64,000 bases of DNA from Mucilaginibacter sp. OK283 (lineage in GTDB: Bacteria > Bacteroidota > Bacteroidia > Sphingobacteriales > Sphingobacteriaceae). Every line of letters begins with the position of its first letter. The first letter of the stretch is position 1. The notes under the pieces were generated by a model. It was not told where the DNA came from. It ran no database searches and saw nothing but the letters and a program-made list of their open reading frames with translations. Positions 52,034-61,309 of the stretch are shown here, one piece after another. The position numbers were made by a program, and so were the translations under genes. The DNA lies in the NCBI RefSeq assembly GCF_900110415.1, contig NZ_FODR01000007.1, forward strand, positions 301,573-365,572. The letters are read 5' to 3'.

Positions 52034-53980
52034 ATGAAAAAAAAGTACTTTAAAATTGTTTTCGGATTATTACAGGTGGGTTTATGCAGCACTGCTGTGT
52101 TTGCGCAGGATACCACCCGGTTATTAAATAATGTGGTTGTCACCGCCACCCGCTCACCAAAAAAGCTAACCGATATAGGTAGGGTAGTTACCGTAATATC
52201 GGCAGAGCAAATCAATCGTTCGCAAGGCAAAACATTACCCCAGTTATTGAATACCGTACCCGGGATAACTTTCTCTGGTGCCCAAAATGCACCCGGCATC
52301 AGTACATCAGTTTTTTTACGCGGGGCATCGTCGGGTAATACTTTAATATTAATAGACGGTTTTCCGGTTAACAACGCAGGCTCAATTGACGGCGGTTATG
52401 ATCTTAATGCTTTTCCGTTAAACCAGGTTGAAAGAATTGAAATATTAAAAGGAAGCGGATCGACACTTTACGGATCAGACGCTGTGGCCGGTGTGATCAA
52501 CATCATCACCAAACATCCGCAGGGACAGGGCTTAAAAGGTAATGTACAATTAACGGGCGGAAGTTATAATACTTTCCAGGAATCGGCCGGGCTAAGTGGT
52601 TTAATAAATCACACAGGTATTGCCGTTAACCTGTCTAATACAGATTCAAGAGGTTTTGCGGCCGCTACCGATACTACAAATAAAGCCGGATTTAAAAAAG
52701 ATGGTTTCCACCAACGTTCGGCAAGTGTAAACATCAATCAATATATCTCGGAAAAATTCAGCCTGAATGGTAACTTCCAGGGCAGCTATAACACCGGCGA
52801 TTTGCCGTATGGGGCTTTTACTAACGATAACAACTACACCTACAACAATACGTTTATATTTGGTGGTTTAGGAGCTAAAGTGAAATTACCAAAAGGAACA
52901 TTGGTGTTTAATGCCAGCCAAAACACGGTTCGTAACCACTTTAAAAATCTGCCGCCCGATAATTATGAAACCAACCAGGTAACAAAAAATACCGGCCGCA
53001 TAAGCAATTTGGAAGCTGTTTTGAATTATAATTTGGGCAGGTATTTTGATATTACAAGTGGTGCCGGTTATAAATACAGCAATACCAGTCAATACAGTTT
53101 GTTTGAGCAAACCGGTTACCACCCTGGTCCAAGTGTTATAAGCGACGATACAGCCCACAATAGCATTACCAGTGTTTACACATCGTTGTTTTTTAAATCA
53201 AATATCTTCCACATGGAGTTGGGAGGCAGGTACAATCACCATAGCAAATATGGCGATAACTTCACCTATACCATTAACCCTTCGCTTTATTTAGCAGATC
53301 AGTTTAAAGTGTTCGGGACTATTGCTTCGGCCTTTAAATCACCATCTTTGTACCAACTGTCTTCTCAATACGGAAATAGTAAATTGAAGCCAGAAACAAC
53401 CACATCGTACGAGGCCGGATTTGATTGGGAGGTCGTAAAAAACACGCTATCATTTAACACCGTATTTTATAAACGCAATACAAAAGATGTAATTTATTTC
53501 TTCTCTGAATCTGTGCCTCCTTATAGTTCATTCTATAAAAACGGATCTTTTCAAAAAGATAAAGGCTTTGAAACTGAACTGAAATACAATTCAAACAAGC
53601 TAACCGCATCAGCATATTTTGCTTATGTAACAGGTAAGCAAACGGATGAAGCTGGCAAACAAACGGCTAACTTATACCGCAGGCCCAAAAATACTTTCGG
53701 TGCTAATGTTTCATACCAGGCCTGTGCAAATTTCCTGATAGGTGTAAATTACAAATATACCGGCAACAGGGCCGATCAAAATTTCGCCACTTATCCATCT
53801 ACCATCACTACTTTAAAAAAATATAACCTGGTTGATTTGCACCTGCAGCTAAAAGCCACCAAAAATCTGGATGTATTTGGAGACCTGAACAACGTACTCG
53901 ATCAAAAATATACTGATTGGCTGGGTTATAACACACGGGGTATAAACTTTACGCTTGGTGCAAAATACCAGTTTAATTAG
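52034..53980 (+). CDS. btuB: TonB-dependent outer-membrane receptor, BtuB-like (vitamin B12)
   Basis: 648 residues. Signal peptide ending near VFAQ (residue 24). TonB-box region then NVVVTATRSPKKLTDIG and plug motifs QLLNTVPGITFSG, SVFLRGASSGNTLILIDGFPVNN, VERIEILKGSGSTLYGSDAVAGVINIITK; a 22-strand barrel ending LGAKYQFN. The B12 riboswitch immediately upstream identifies cobalamin or a precursor as the ligand. Length is close to E. coli BtuB (about 600). Confidence 0.93.
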   Translation: MKKKYFKIVFGLLQVGLCSTAVFAQDTTRLLNNVVVTATRSPKKLTDIGRVVTVISAEQINRSQGKTLPQLLNTVPGITFSGAQNAPGISTSVFLRGASSGNTLILIDGFPVNNAGSIDGGYDLNAFPLNQVERIEILKGSGSTLYGSDAVAGVINIITKHPQGQGLKGNVQLTGGSYNTFQESAGLSGLINHTGIAVNLSNTDSRGFAAATDTTNKAGFKKDGFHQRSASVNINQYISEKFSLNGNFQGSYNTGDLPYGAFTNDNNYTYNNTFIFGGLGAKVKLPKGTLVFNASQNTVRNHFKNLPPDNYETNQVTKNTGRISNLEAVLNYNLGRYFDITSGAGYKYSNTSQYSLFEQTGYHPGPSVISDDTAHNSITSVYTSLFFKSNIFHMELGGRYNHHSKYGDNFTYTINPSLYLADQFKVFGTIASAFKSPSLYQLSSQYGNSKLKPETTTSYEAGFDWEVVKNTLSFNTVFYKRNTKDVIYFFSESVPPYSSFYKNGSFQKDKGFETELKYNSNKLTASAYFAYVTGKQTDEAGKQTANLYRRPKNTFGANVSYQACANFLIGVNYKYTGNRADQNFATYPSTITTLKKYNLVDLHLQLKATKNLDVFGDLNNVLDQKYTDWLGYNTRGINFTLGAKYQFN

Positions 53981-54030
53981 TAGTTTTTATTTAACATGAT
54001 TATGAGTAATTTTACATCATAGATAAAACC

Positions 54031-54603
54031 ATGAATAAAAAAGATACCATCAACAGGAACATTATCCTGATTTTAATGATAGTTGTTGCTGCAGCTTTCA
54101 GGCTAATAACCTTTAAGTATAAGGAACTGAGTAACTTTACACCTGTGGGCGCGATAGCTGTATTTGGCGGTGTTTACTTTACCGAAAAATGGAAGGGATA
54201 TGTAACTGTATTACTTACCCTTTTTACTACCGATATCATCATCAATTACCTGTATACCTCAAAAGTTACTTTGTGGTATAGTGGTGCGGCATGGGTTTAT
54301 CTTTGCTTTGCGTTGATGGTTTTAGTAGGTAGCTTTATCAAAAAGGTAAATGTGCTTAACGTGTTGCTGGCAGCTGTTGCATCGGTATTGATTCACTGGC
54401 TCATTATCGATCTGCCATTTTTATACGGTACACTGTATCCGCATACTTTAGCAGGTTATGGTCAATCGTTAGTTAAGGCTATTCCTTTTGAAAAAAATAT
54501 GGTGTTAGGAGACATGGTGTTTGGTTTACTACTATTTGGCGGTTTTGAACTTGCTAAAACCAGGTACACTTTTTTACGCACACAAAAACAATTGGCACTT
54601 TAA
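54031..54603 (+). CDS. DUF6580-like membrane protein, probably B12-related transport
   Basis: 190 residues with five or six membrane helices: ILILMIVVAAAFRLITF, FTPVGAIAVFGGVYFTE, VTVLLTLFTTDIIINYL and so on. The pattern NFTPVGAIAVFGGVYF is typical of DUF6580 and recalls the S components of ECF transporters. It is 50 bases after btuB and shares its riboswitch, so a part in cobalamin or cobalt passage over the inner membrane is inferred. A terminator follows. Confidence 0.8.
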   Translation: MNKKDTINRNIILILMIVVAAAFRLITFKYKELSNFTPVGAIAVFGGVYFTEKWKGYVTVLLTLFTTDIIINYLYTSKVTLWYSGAAWVYLCFALMVLVGSFIKKVNVLNVLLAAVASVLIHWLIIDLPFLYGTLYPHTLAGYGQSLVKAIPFEKNMVLGDMVFGLLLFGGFELAKTRYTFLRTQKQLAL

Positions 54604-54621
54604 TTTAAATTGATAAAATTG

Positions 54622-54657
54622 AAAAGCGATCTGCCATTATGCAGGTCGCTTTTTTTA
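54622..54657 (+). terminator. terminator after the DUF6580 gene
   Basis: 10-bp stem with one G-U pair (54625-54634 with 54641-54650), 6-base loop, then seven T. It separates the riboswitch operon from the sirtuin gene 19 bases on, though read-through is possible. Confidence 0.85.
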
Positions 54658-54675
54658 TGAACAAATATTTACCTT

Positions 54676-55365
54676 ATGAAAAAGCTGGTAGTATTAACAG
54701 GAGCAGGAATAAGCGCTGAGAGCGGTTTAAAGACTTTCAGAGACAGCGACGGCCTTTGGGAGGGTTACAATATAGAAGATGTGGCTACACCCGAAGCGTG
54801 GCAGCGTAACCCGGCCCTTGTACAGCAGTTTTATAACGAGCGACGTAAAAATGTGATGGATGCGAAGCCTAATGCCGCACACTATGCCCTGGCCAAACTG
54901 GAAGCGAAATACGATGTAACCATCATTACCCAAAATATAGACGACCTGCATGAAAGGGCAGGCTCCACCAATGTGGTACACCTGCACGGCATCATTACCC
55001 GTTCGCAATCAAGTGTTAACCCCGAGCTTACTTACCCCATTGATGGGTGGGAGATTGGCATGAATGAGGTATGCGAATTAGGATCGCGTTTACGCGCCCA
55101 TGTTGTTTGGTTTGGCGAGGCTGTGCCCATGATTGAAACGGCCGCAAGAATTTGTGGCCGTGCGGAGATTTTTATGCTGATCGGTTCCTCGTTAGCCGTA
55201 TACCCGGCCGCCGGATTGATTGGCTATGTAAACCGCGATGTACCCCGGTATGTTATCGACCCTAAAATACCCGATATCAATGTGCGCGGCCCTGTCATCA
55301 AGATCCAGGAAAAAGCGACAGTAGGGGTAGTAGCCCTGGTGAGTGAATTGCTAAAAGAACAATAA
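54676..55365 (+). CDS. sirtuin (NAD-dependent deacylase) lacking the zinc cysteines
   Basis: 229 residues. NAD site GAGISAESGLKTFRD (9-23), QNIDDLH (86-92) and catalytic His H104 in HLHGI are present, as is HVVWFGEAVP. The Y-x-x-R motif of class III deacylases (Y53, R56 in FYNERR) suggests preference for succinyl/malonyl-lysine. The four zinc Cys expected between H104 and HVVWFGE are absent; only C133 lies there. The zinc module may be replaced by a metal-free loop. E. coli CobB is the nearest named relative, but the name is not applied because of this difference. Confidence 0.88.
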   Translation: MKKLVVLTGAGISAESGLKTFRDSDGLWEGYNIEDVATPEAWQRNPALVQQFYNERRKNVMDAKPNAAHYALAKLEAKYDVTIITQNIDDLHERAGSTNVVHLHGIITRSQSSVNPELTYPIDGWEIGMNEVCELGSRLRAHVVWFGEAVPMIETAARICGRAEIFMLIGSSLAVYPAAGLIGYVNRDVPRYVIDPKIPDINVRGPVIKIQEKATVGVVALVSELLKEQ

Positions 55366-55419
55366 AGTATTGCATTCCATCAATCACTAATTCACTAAAT
55401 CAATAATTCAATAATTAAA

Positions 55420-56133
55420 ATGAAGTGTATTTTTAACTGGAGCGGCGGTAAAGACAGCGCATTGGCTTTGTACCATTGCCTGCAAAATGCTGACCTTGAC
55501 ATCAGGTACCTGGTAACAACTGTTAACGATGCTGCCGACAGGATCTCGATGCATGGTGTACGCACGGAACTATTGATAAAACAGGCCGAAAGTATTGGTA
55601 TACCATTATACCAGATCCGGTTGCCCGAGATGCCAGGCATGAAGGAGTATGACGAGGTTATGCATTATCACCTGGCTCATTTCAAAAGCGAGGGCATAAC
55701 GCATTCTATTTTTGGCGATATCTTTTTGCAGGATTTGAAAGACTATCGTGACACAAGGCTGAGCGAAGTTGGCCTTACTGGCATTTACCCTTTATGGAAA
55801 CGTGACACCCGCGAATTGATCAATGAATTTTTAAACCTTGGATTTGGAACGGTGATAGCCTGCACCCAGGCACGCCTTGAACGAATAGTAGGGAGGGAGC
55901 TCAGTGCCGAACTGATTGATGCCCTGCCCGATGATGTAGATGTTTGCGGAGAAAACGGCGAGTTTCACACCTTCACTTTTAAGGGGCCTATTTTTTCAAA
56001 GCCCGTTAACTATAAAACCGGGATTAAAATTTTTAAGGAATATCAGGCCCCTAAAAACACAGACGGTTCCTGCGTTACAAACCCGGATCACAAACCAGCC
56101 GGATTTTGGTATTGTGACCTTATTTTAGCTTAA
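55420..56133 (+). CDS. DUF71/COG2102 ATP pyrophosphatase (diphthine-ammonia ligase-like), B12-associated
   Basis: 237 residues. PP-loop SGGKDSALAL (residues 9-15 region), and C-terminal ENGEFHTFTFKGPIF, the DUF71 signature. Eukaryotic members (Dph6) amidate diphthine, which bacteria lack; published comparative genomics of DUF71 proposed that a bacterial subgroup acts in B12 salvage. Its position two genes after the B12 riboswitch operon agrees. An amidation of a cobalamin precursor side chain is the simplest idea. 54 bases after the sirtuin gene. Confidence 0.85.
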   Translation: MKCIFNWSGGKDSALALYHCLQNADLDIRYLVTTVNDAADRISMHGVRTELLIKQAESIGIPLYQIRLPEMPGMKEYDEVMHYHLAHFKSEGITHSIFGDIFLQDLKDYRDTRLSEVGLTGIYPLWKRDTRELINEFLNLGFGTVIACTQARLERIVGRELSAELIDALPDDVDVCGENGEFHTFTFKGPIFSKPVNYKTGIKIFKEYQAPKNTDGSCVTNPDHKPAGFWYCDLILA

Positions 56134-56360
56134 CCTCCCATTTATTTGGTCTGTTTGGTTGCCAAATAAAATTATTATATAAACAATAACTAATTGTATT
56201 TTAATAAATTATATCAATTTTGTTTAACTTTTTATTTACTATAAAGGAATATTTATTCTGTCGGAACGGTGTTTCTTGGTAGTTTTGCAGAATAAAATTC
56301 TGTATTTCGATTTGCTTTGATATATATCTTTATTTATCAATTACTTACATAAAAATCTAT

Positions 56361-56609
56361 TTAGAAATTGTACCGGTAATATGCATCTTTAAAATCAGTA
56401 CGCATCTCTATAAACCGGGCGCCAACTTTGGTTAAAAACTCCTCATCAAGCAATTCAAAAACACTGTTAACGCCATCGGTTAAATCCATTTCGGCAACTT
56501 TAAAACTTTGCTCCAGGGTACCCTGTTCTATCTTTACAATAAACTTTTGGTTCATATTCATGATAGTAACTTTAAAATCGGGGTGCGGTAGTTCTGCAAT
56601 AATTCTCAT
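56361..56609 (-). CDS. hypothetical small protein
   Basis: 82 residues, no signal or membrane segment. Pattern MRIIAELPHPDFKVTIMNMNQKFIVKIE suggests a small beta-rich domain followed by helices (VNSVFELLDEEFLTKVG). Three bases after the CrtA-like gene, so in its operon. I do not recognise the family, though the sequence looks conserved and globular. Confidence 0.7.
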   Translation of the reverse strand: MRIIAELPHPDFKVTIMNMNQKFIVKIEQGTLEQSFKVAEMDLTDGVNSVFELLDEEFLTKVGARFIEMRTDFKDAYYRYNF

Positions 56610-56612
56610 ATT

Positions 56613-57314
56613 TTAATTTTTCAATAAATCATTTAAAGGGTCTTTACCGTCCAGCGAACCAAAGCTGGCAACCAGCCGGAAGCGGGCAAATAACTCTTCG
56701 CTGTACCAGTTCTCGCTGCGGGTAAGTTTTATTACCTCGGCGTGCTCCCGGCTTTTGTAGGCAAAGTTTTTTACGTCATCGATGCTTTTCCAAACAGAAA
56801 ATGTTGCCTGCCGGTAAACGGGTGCTTCGCCGACACCAAACGAGGTAACATAGCCAGGGGCCGATGTCATTAACCCTGCAACCTCATCCACATGGCTCCA
56901 GAAATTTTTGAGCCTGCTTATGCGGATGGTGGCCCGTGTAAGCACAGCCACGGGGCCGGTATAATTTGTGGCTTCGGGATTGCCAAAGGGTTCTTTGCCA
57001 CTCCACTTACCATGGCTTTGCAGGGGCTGGCATAATACGGTATAACCTTCATGGCCAAATATTTTCCACCAGCCCGATACAAACGACCGGTTATAAAACC
57101 TGTCAAAATCTTCACGGCTTTCCCAGCAGGCTAATAAGCCCCACTGCTGCCAGTCGGGTTGTAAATCAAAAGTTCCGTTTTTGCCCGAGCCAAGCAACTT
57201 ATAAAATGTGCAGCCTTTTTGCAGCAACAGCGGCAGCCGGTGGATAGCCATGGCGAGTAATGCGAATGGTATAAACAGCTTGCGGTAACGTATTATGGTT
57301 AAGCTAACATACAT
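56613..57314 (-). CDS. CrtA-like (spheroidene monooxygenase-type) protein
   Basis: 233 residues. LLGSGKNGTFDLQPDWQQWGLLACW, GPVAVLTRATIRISRL, FWSHVDEVAGLMTSAPGYV and SFGVGEAPVYRQATFSVW are characteristic of proteins annotated as spheroidene monooxygenase-like, which are dimeric alpha-beta barrels. In phototrophs CrtA oxidises carotenoids; here no carotenoid genes are near, so the true role is open. The N terminus has one hydrophobic segment (about 10-26). Confidence 0.8.
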   Translation of the reverse strand: MYVSLTIIRYRKLFIPFALLAMAIHRLPLLLQKGCTFYKLLGSGKNGTFDLQPDWQQWGLLACWESREDFDRFYNRSFVSGWWKIFGHEGYTVLCQPLQSHGKWSGKEPFGNPEATNYTGPVAVLTRATIRISRLKNFWSHVDEVAGLMTSAPGYVTSFGVGEAPVYRQATFSVWKSIDDVKNFAYKSREHAEVIKLTRSENWYSEELFARFRLVASFGSLDGKDPLNDLLKN

Positions 57315-57804
57315 GTATCTGCTAAATAAAAGATTTAATGTGATATAGTTGGAATTTACATTCAGGAAGCAAAATTTTTACATAAAAGTGTCAGGGCAAC
57401 CGCATCTGAATAATTAGCGGCGATAAGCTGTTATTTAATAATTGCTAAAACGATACCTTATGTTTATTGCCTCATCCTGGCCAAAAGATCCAAGTTGCTT
57501 CGGCACCCTGTTTTGACCAAAAACAGGTACAAATATTTGGATGCACTTAAATTGCGTGATACATCAAATTAGTGTTAACCATGATAAATTATAAACAATT
57601 AACTATCAAATACTTATAAACAAAATATCTGAAATGTGTTAAGTTATGTTAACCCAACTCAGATGCGTTTTGCCCGATAAAGTTGCCGCGAGAATTGTGG
57701 TCGATGATTTGCAGCTTTCAAAACTAAACCTTGCGACGTGAAACATTAATACTAAATTGCATAACGGAATTACATTTCCAAACTAACCTTTTGAAATATC
57801 AATT
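57315..57804. other. 490-base spacer, nothing coding seen
   Basis: Divergent spacer between the CrtA-like gene and a ThuA gene. Apart from an 8-bp hairpin cctgtttt/aaaacagg (57507-57527) no structure, promoter consensus or small ORF stands out. Its more GC-rich middle (57470-57530) could be gene debris. Confidence 0.35.
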
Positions 57805-58518
57805 ATGAAAAAATTAATCATCATTTGCCTGCTAACGGGCTTGGCTATCATCAATGCAGCCGCCAAAACCAAAGTGCTGGTATTTTGCAAAACAGCCGGG
57901 TTTCATCACAATTCTATAGCGGTTGGCGTACCGGCTATTATGAAGCTGGGGGCCGAAAATGGCTTTGCTGTGGATAGCACCACCAACGCCGAAAAGTTTA
58001 CTGCCGCCAACTTAAAGCAATATGCGGCTGTAATATTTTTAAGTACTACGGGTGATGTTTTGAACGATGCGCAGCAAACAGCCTTTGAACAGTATATTAA
58101 AGCCGGTGGCGGCTTTGTTGGGGTACATGCGGCCACCGATACCGAATATGATTGGGCTTGGTACGGTAAGCTGGTTGGGGCTTATTTTAAAAGTCACCCT
58201 AAACAGCAGGAAGCGGTTTTACATGTTGTCGACCATGATTTTATTGCCACAAAACACCTGCCCGAAAACTGGAAACGCTGGGACGAATGGTATAATTACA
58301 AATGGATAGGTGATGACCTGCATGTATTGATCAAGATAGATGAAAAAAGCTACACAGGCGGCGAAAACGGCGATAACCACCCTATGGCCTGGTATCACAG
58401 CTTTGATGGCGGCAGGGCCTTTTATACTGAGCTTGGGCATACCGACGAGTCATATGCTGATCCGTTATACCTGAAGCATTTGCTGGGCGGGATTCAATAT
58501 GCAATAGGGAAGAAGTAG
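57805..58518 (+). CDS. ThuA domain protein, secreted
   Basis: 237 residues. Signal peptide ending near NAAA (residue 20). TKVLVFCKTAGFHHNSIAVG, AVIFLSTTGDVLN, GGGFVGVHAATDTEYDWAWYGKLVGAYFKSHP and HPMAWYHSFDGGRAFYTELGHTDESY give a complete ThuA domain, closer to the classical form than the paralogue at 32.2 kb. Role in sugar metabolism is presumed from family context only. Confidence 0.9.
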   Translation: MKKLIIICLLTGLAIINAAAKTKVLVFCKTAGFHHNSIAVGVPAIMKLGAENGFAVDSTTNAEKFTAANLKQYAAVIFLSTTGDVLNDAQQTAFEQYIKAGGGFVGVHAATDTEYDWAWYGKLVGAYFKSHPKQQEAVLHVVDHDFIATKHLPENWKRWDEWYNYKWIGDDLHVLIKIDEKSYTGGENGDNHPMAWYHSFDGGRAFYTELGHTDESYADPLYLKHLLGGIQYAIGKK

Positions 58519-58645
58519 TAGGTAGTTGAAGGGCGCTCTCTGTGAGAGAAATCCAGGAAAATCCTATGAACACAAATCTCCGGCCTAACGAACAGGATGC
58601 AGATCGGGCCGGAGATGTTCAAAAGTTGAATTTTATGCTATTGAT

Positions 58646-59605
58646 CTATTGCCTTTTTGCAACTATATCATTCATAATCATATCGGCATGCACCCGCGAG
58701 TTTTCAATAAACCAAAGGTGGGTATCCAATCCTCCGCAAACTACGCCCGCAAGGTATAAACCGGGCAGGTTGGTTTCCATCGTTTCCGGATTGTATTGGG
58801 GAATAAATTTATCTTCGGACAGAATAATGCCCAGTTTTTTCAGAAAATCGAAATTGGGTTTATAGCCTGTCATCGCCATTACAAAATCGTTAGGAATGGT
58901 AATCAATCCATCAGGTGTTTTGATATCAACCTCATGCTCGCGGATGGCTTCAAGATTGGAGTTGAAATAAGCCTTTATACTGCCTTCTTTTATCCGGTTA
59001 ATGATATCCGGCCGTACCCAGTATTTAACCCTGCTGCTAATCTCAGGCCCACGCACCACGAGGGTAACATCGGCGCCCTTGCGATAGGTTTCCAGAGCCA
59101 CATCAATGGCCGAATTGCTGGAACCAACCACCACCACTTTTTGCGAGGTATAATAATGCGGATCCTGGTAATAGTGTTTTACTTTGGGAAGATCTTCGCC
59201 CGGGATATTTAAATTAACCGCTATGTCATAAAAGCCGGTAGATAGGATGACCTTTTTTGCCCGGTAAGTTGTTTTATTGGTTGTTATAGTATAGCCATCA
59301 TCATCGGCCTTTACGTTGGTTACCTCCTCAAATAAATGGAGCGGAAGGTTGTTTGACAGGGCAACCCTGCGGTAATATTCCAGTGCATCGTTACGGGTGG
59401 GTTTGTTATGAACGGTTACAAAAGGTACGCCGCCAATCTCCAATTTCTCTGAAGTTGAGAAGAAGGTCATGGTAGAGGGATAATTATATAAAGAGTTTAC
59501 CAGACAGCCTTTTTCGACAATTGCAAAACTTAATCCTGCTTTTTGGGCTGCCAGTCCGCAAGCTAAACCTATGGGGCCGCCACCTATAATGAGTATATCG
59601 AGCAT
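58646..59605 (-). CDS. ypdA: YpdA family FAD/NAD(P) oxidoreductase (putative bacillithiol disulfide reductase)
   Basis: 319 residues from ATG 59605 (MLDILIIGGGPIGLACG); the frame runs 17 codons further. FAD-binding GGGPIGLACG, NAD(P)-binding VVVVGSSNSAIDVAL and VMAMTGYKPNFDFL. YPSTMTFFSTSEKLEIGGVPF is the YpdA hallmark. Reduces oxidised bacillithiol with NADPH in Firmicutes; Bacteroidota also make bacillithiol. No redox CxxC is present, as expected. Confidence 0.9.
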   Translation of the reverse strand: MLDILIIGGGPIGLACGLAAQKAGLSFAIVEKGCLVNSLYNYPSTMTFFSTSEKLEIGGVPFVTVHNKPTRNDALEYYRRVALSNNLPLHLFEEVTNVKADDDGYTITTNKTTYRAKKVILSTGFYDIAVNLNIPGEDLPKVKHYYQDPHYYTSQKVVVVGSSNSAIDVALETYRKGADVTLVVRGPEISSRVKYWVRPDIINRIKEGSIKAYFNSNLEAIREHEVDIKTPDGLITIPNDFVMAMTGYKPNFDFLKKLGIILSEDKFIPQYNPETMETNLPGLYLAGVVCGGLDTHLWFIENSRVHADMIMNDIVAKRQ

Positions 59606-59713
59606 GCTGCTAAGATAGGCAGTTTTTGAGAGACAATTGTGAATCGATCTGCACAAGTGCCAATTTTGATTAAATAAGTAAAATGTTCAGGAGGAACCAG
59701 CTGCACTTATATG

Positions 59714-60379
59714 TTAACCAGAAATAGCCATTAAATAGTCCAGGTTTGGTTGGGTGCGATTACTGTATGGCCTTCCTGCCAGCCGGACCTGTTGCCCCTG
59801 GCTGATCCCTTGTAGCTGTACAGTTTGATAATGGGCGATAGCCCCGTCATCTGCCAACAATTGATATGCATGCTCTGAAATGATCATGTCGTTATCCAAC
59901 TCTTTAGTTTTGGCTTGTAGCCTTGATGCAATGTTGACAGGAAGGCCCATTACTGATAGTTGCGGAGCGTTATCCAATCCAAACTGGCCAACGAAAACTT
60001 TACCAGCGTGCAAACCGACACCAATCTCGAGCGGGCCTCCATAATAAGGTTTGTCATAAGCTTCGTTATACAGGCCAACCGTTTGGAACATCACTTTAGC
60101 AGCCTGGTAGGCATTGTTCACGGATTCTTTTAACCCGGTTTGTAAACCAAACACAGCATACATACTGTCTCCGGCGATCTCTACCACCTTGCCTTCGAAT
60201 TTCTTAATGATTTGATTAAACGCGGTGAACAAACGGCGTACAATTTGAATAACGGTTTTACCAGACTGGGCTTCCAATAAGCCGGTGAAATTCCGGATAT
60301 CGAGAAACAGGATGGCAAGTTCCTGTTCTTTGTCTGGGGGAGCAGGCACCGGGCTCAGCATAAAATAATTATTTTCCAT
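59714..60379 (-). CDS. stand-alone class III adenylate/guanylate cyclase domain protein
   Basis: 221 residues from ATG 60379 (MENNYFMLSPVP); the frame opens at 60400. One catalytic domain with no sensor or membrane part. Metal-binding Asp D27 in FLDIRNFTG and D71 in IAGDSMYAVFG, GLHAGKVFVGQFG and VMGLPVNIASRLQ are present. It should dimerise to make cAMP or cGMP; the choice between them cannot be read with confidence. A full promoter precedes it. Confidence 0.85.
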   Translation of the reverse strand: MENNYFMLSPVPAPPDKEQELAILFLDIRNFTGLLEAQSGKTVIQIVRRLFTAFNQIIKKFEGKVVEIAGDSMYAVFGLQTGLKESVNNAYQAAKVMFQTVGLYNEAYDKPYYGGPLEIGVGLHAGKVFVGQFGLDNAPQLSVMGLPVNIASRLQAKTKELDNDMIISEHAYQLLADDGAIAHYQTVQLQGISQGQQVRLAGRPYSNRTQPNLDYLMAISG

Positions 60380-60416
60380 ATTAGTATAGACGATTAACAC
60401 CTAAAACCATTTTAAA

Positions 60417-60448
60417 CAAATGTAGAGGGATGACTAAATGGTGGCAAA
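60417..60448 (-). promoter_or_regulatory. promoter of the cyclase gene
   Basis: Minus strand: TTTG at 60448-60445, 20-base spacer, TACATTTG at 60424-60417. Both elements and spacing fit the consensus. The ATG at 60379 is 37 bases beyond the -7 box. Confidence 0.65.
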
Positions 60449-60630
60449 GCCAAAAAGGTAAACCCGGGGCGCTTACCGGTAAAAGTAGGGATATGGGCGG
60501 TGAGCCGTGTCTTTTTTTGTACTGCCGACTGATATTAGGACGATTCAAAATACCAACAAAAAATTAACGTCCTTGCCGCGCGCCCAAAAAAACAAGAATC
60601 CAATGGGTACCTTTAGCCGTTGACTATTTT

Positions 60631-61095
60631 TTAGAATGACCGGAAATTTGGCCGGCTGATGAGCGGTGAAAACGACCAGGGCACCGAACTTAGTATTACC
60701 AGCAGGGCTACGGTTAACCAAATCGCCATTGTTTTAAATTTTTGCAGGTCATTCGTTTGCCGCTTGCTTCTGGCAGAGCCAAGGGTAATGAGGGTTATCC
60801 CTATCAGCATCATGGTAACGTGTTCCATGCCAAAAAAACGGATTGCACGCTCATGTACTGCGGTGGCGAAGTGATGTAAGAAATAAGCAACAATAGGGCT
60901 GATGAAGTATAGCCAGACTCCCAGTATTAGTTGAAGATGTGCTACAGTGGTTGTGATATGCCTCACAATATTATCGAATTTCAAATAAGGACTTCGTAAT
61001 AACCAGCCACGGTACGAACGAAAGATGGCGAACAGCAGGGTAATCAATACCAGCCAACGGGTGAGGGAGTGTAATGCCAATAAGGTTCCGTACAT
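60631..61095 (-). CDS. hypothetical four-helix membrane protein with conserved histidines
   Basis: 154 residues, four membrane helices. His residues lie within or next to the helices (ALHSLTRW, ITTTVAHLQLILG, FLHHFATAVHERAIRFFGMEHV), as in small b-type haem proteins; homologues are often loosely annotated as cytochrome B. Haem binding is not shown. Stands alone. Confidence 0.7.
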   Translation of the reverse strand: MYGTLLALHSLTRWLVLITLLFAIFRSYRGWLLRSPYLKFDNIVRHITTTVAHLQLILGVWLYFISPIVAYFLHHFATAVHERAIRFFGMEHVTMMLIGITLITLGSARSKRQTNDLQKFKTMAIWLTVALLVILSSVPWSFSPLISRPNFRSF

Positions 61096-61309
61096 GTTTA
61101 TGCAGACAATTATCTTGCAATAATATTTAATTTTTTTATGCTGCGAAGCCTTGTGCGCATTTTTTGGGGTACTTGTTACTTGGCTTCTCTCCGTTATGAT
61201 TTTTAATTATAAGGGGGGCAAACGGCTGTAGTCTGGGAGGAAACTTGATTACTGTCGCTTGGTTCACAATAAAAAGAACCCGCTTTTGGCAGGAAAAATA
61301 TAGGCATAA

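Noticed and set aside
58542..58865. 107-codon plus-strand ORF with a hydrophobic segment
   Set aside because: Mostly antisense to the well-supported ypdA gene and without family features.
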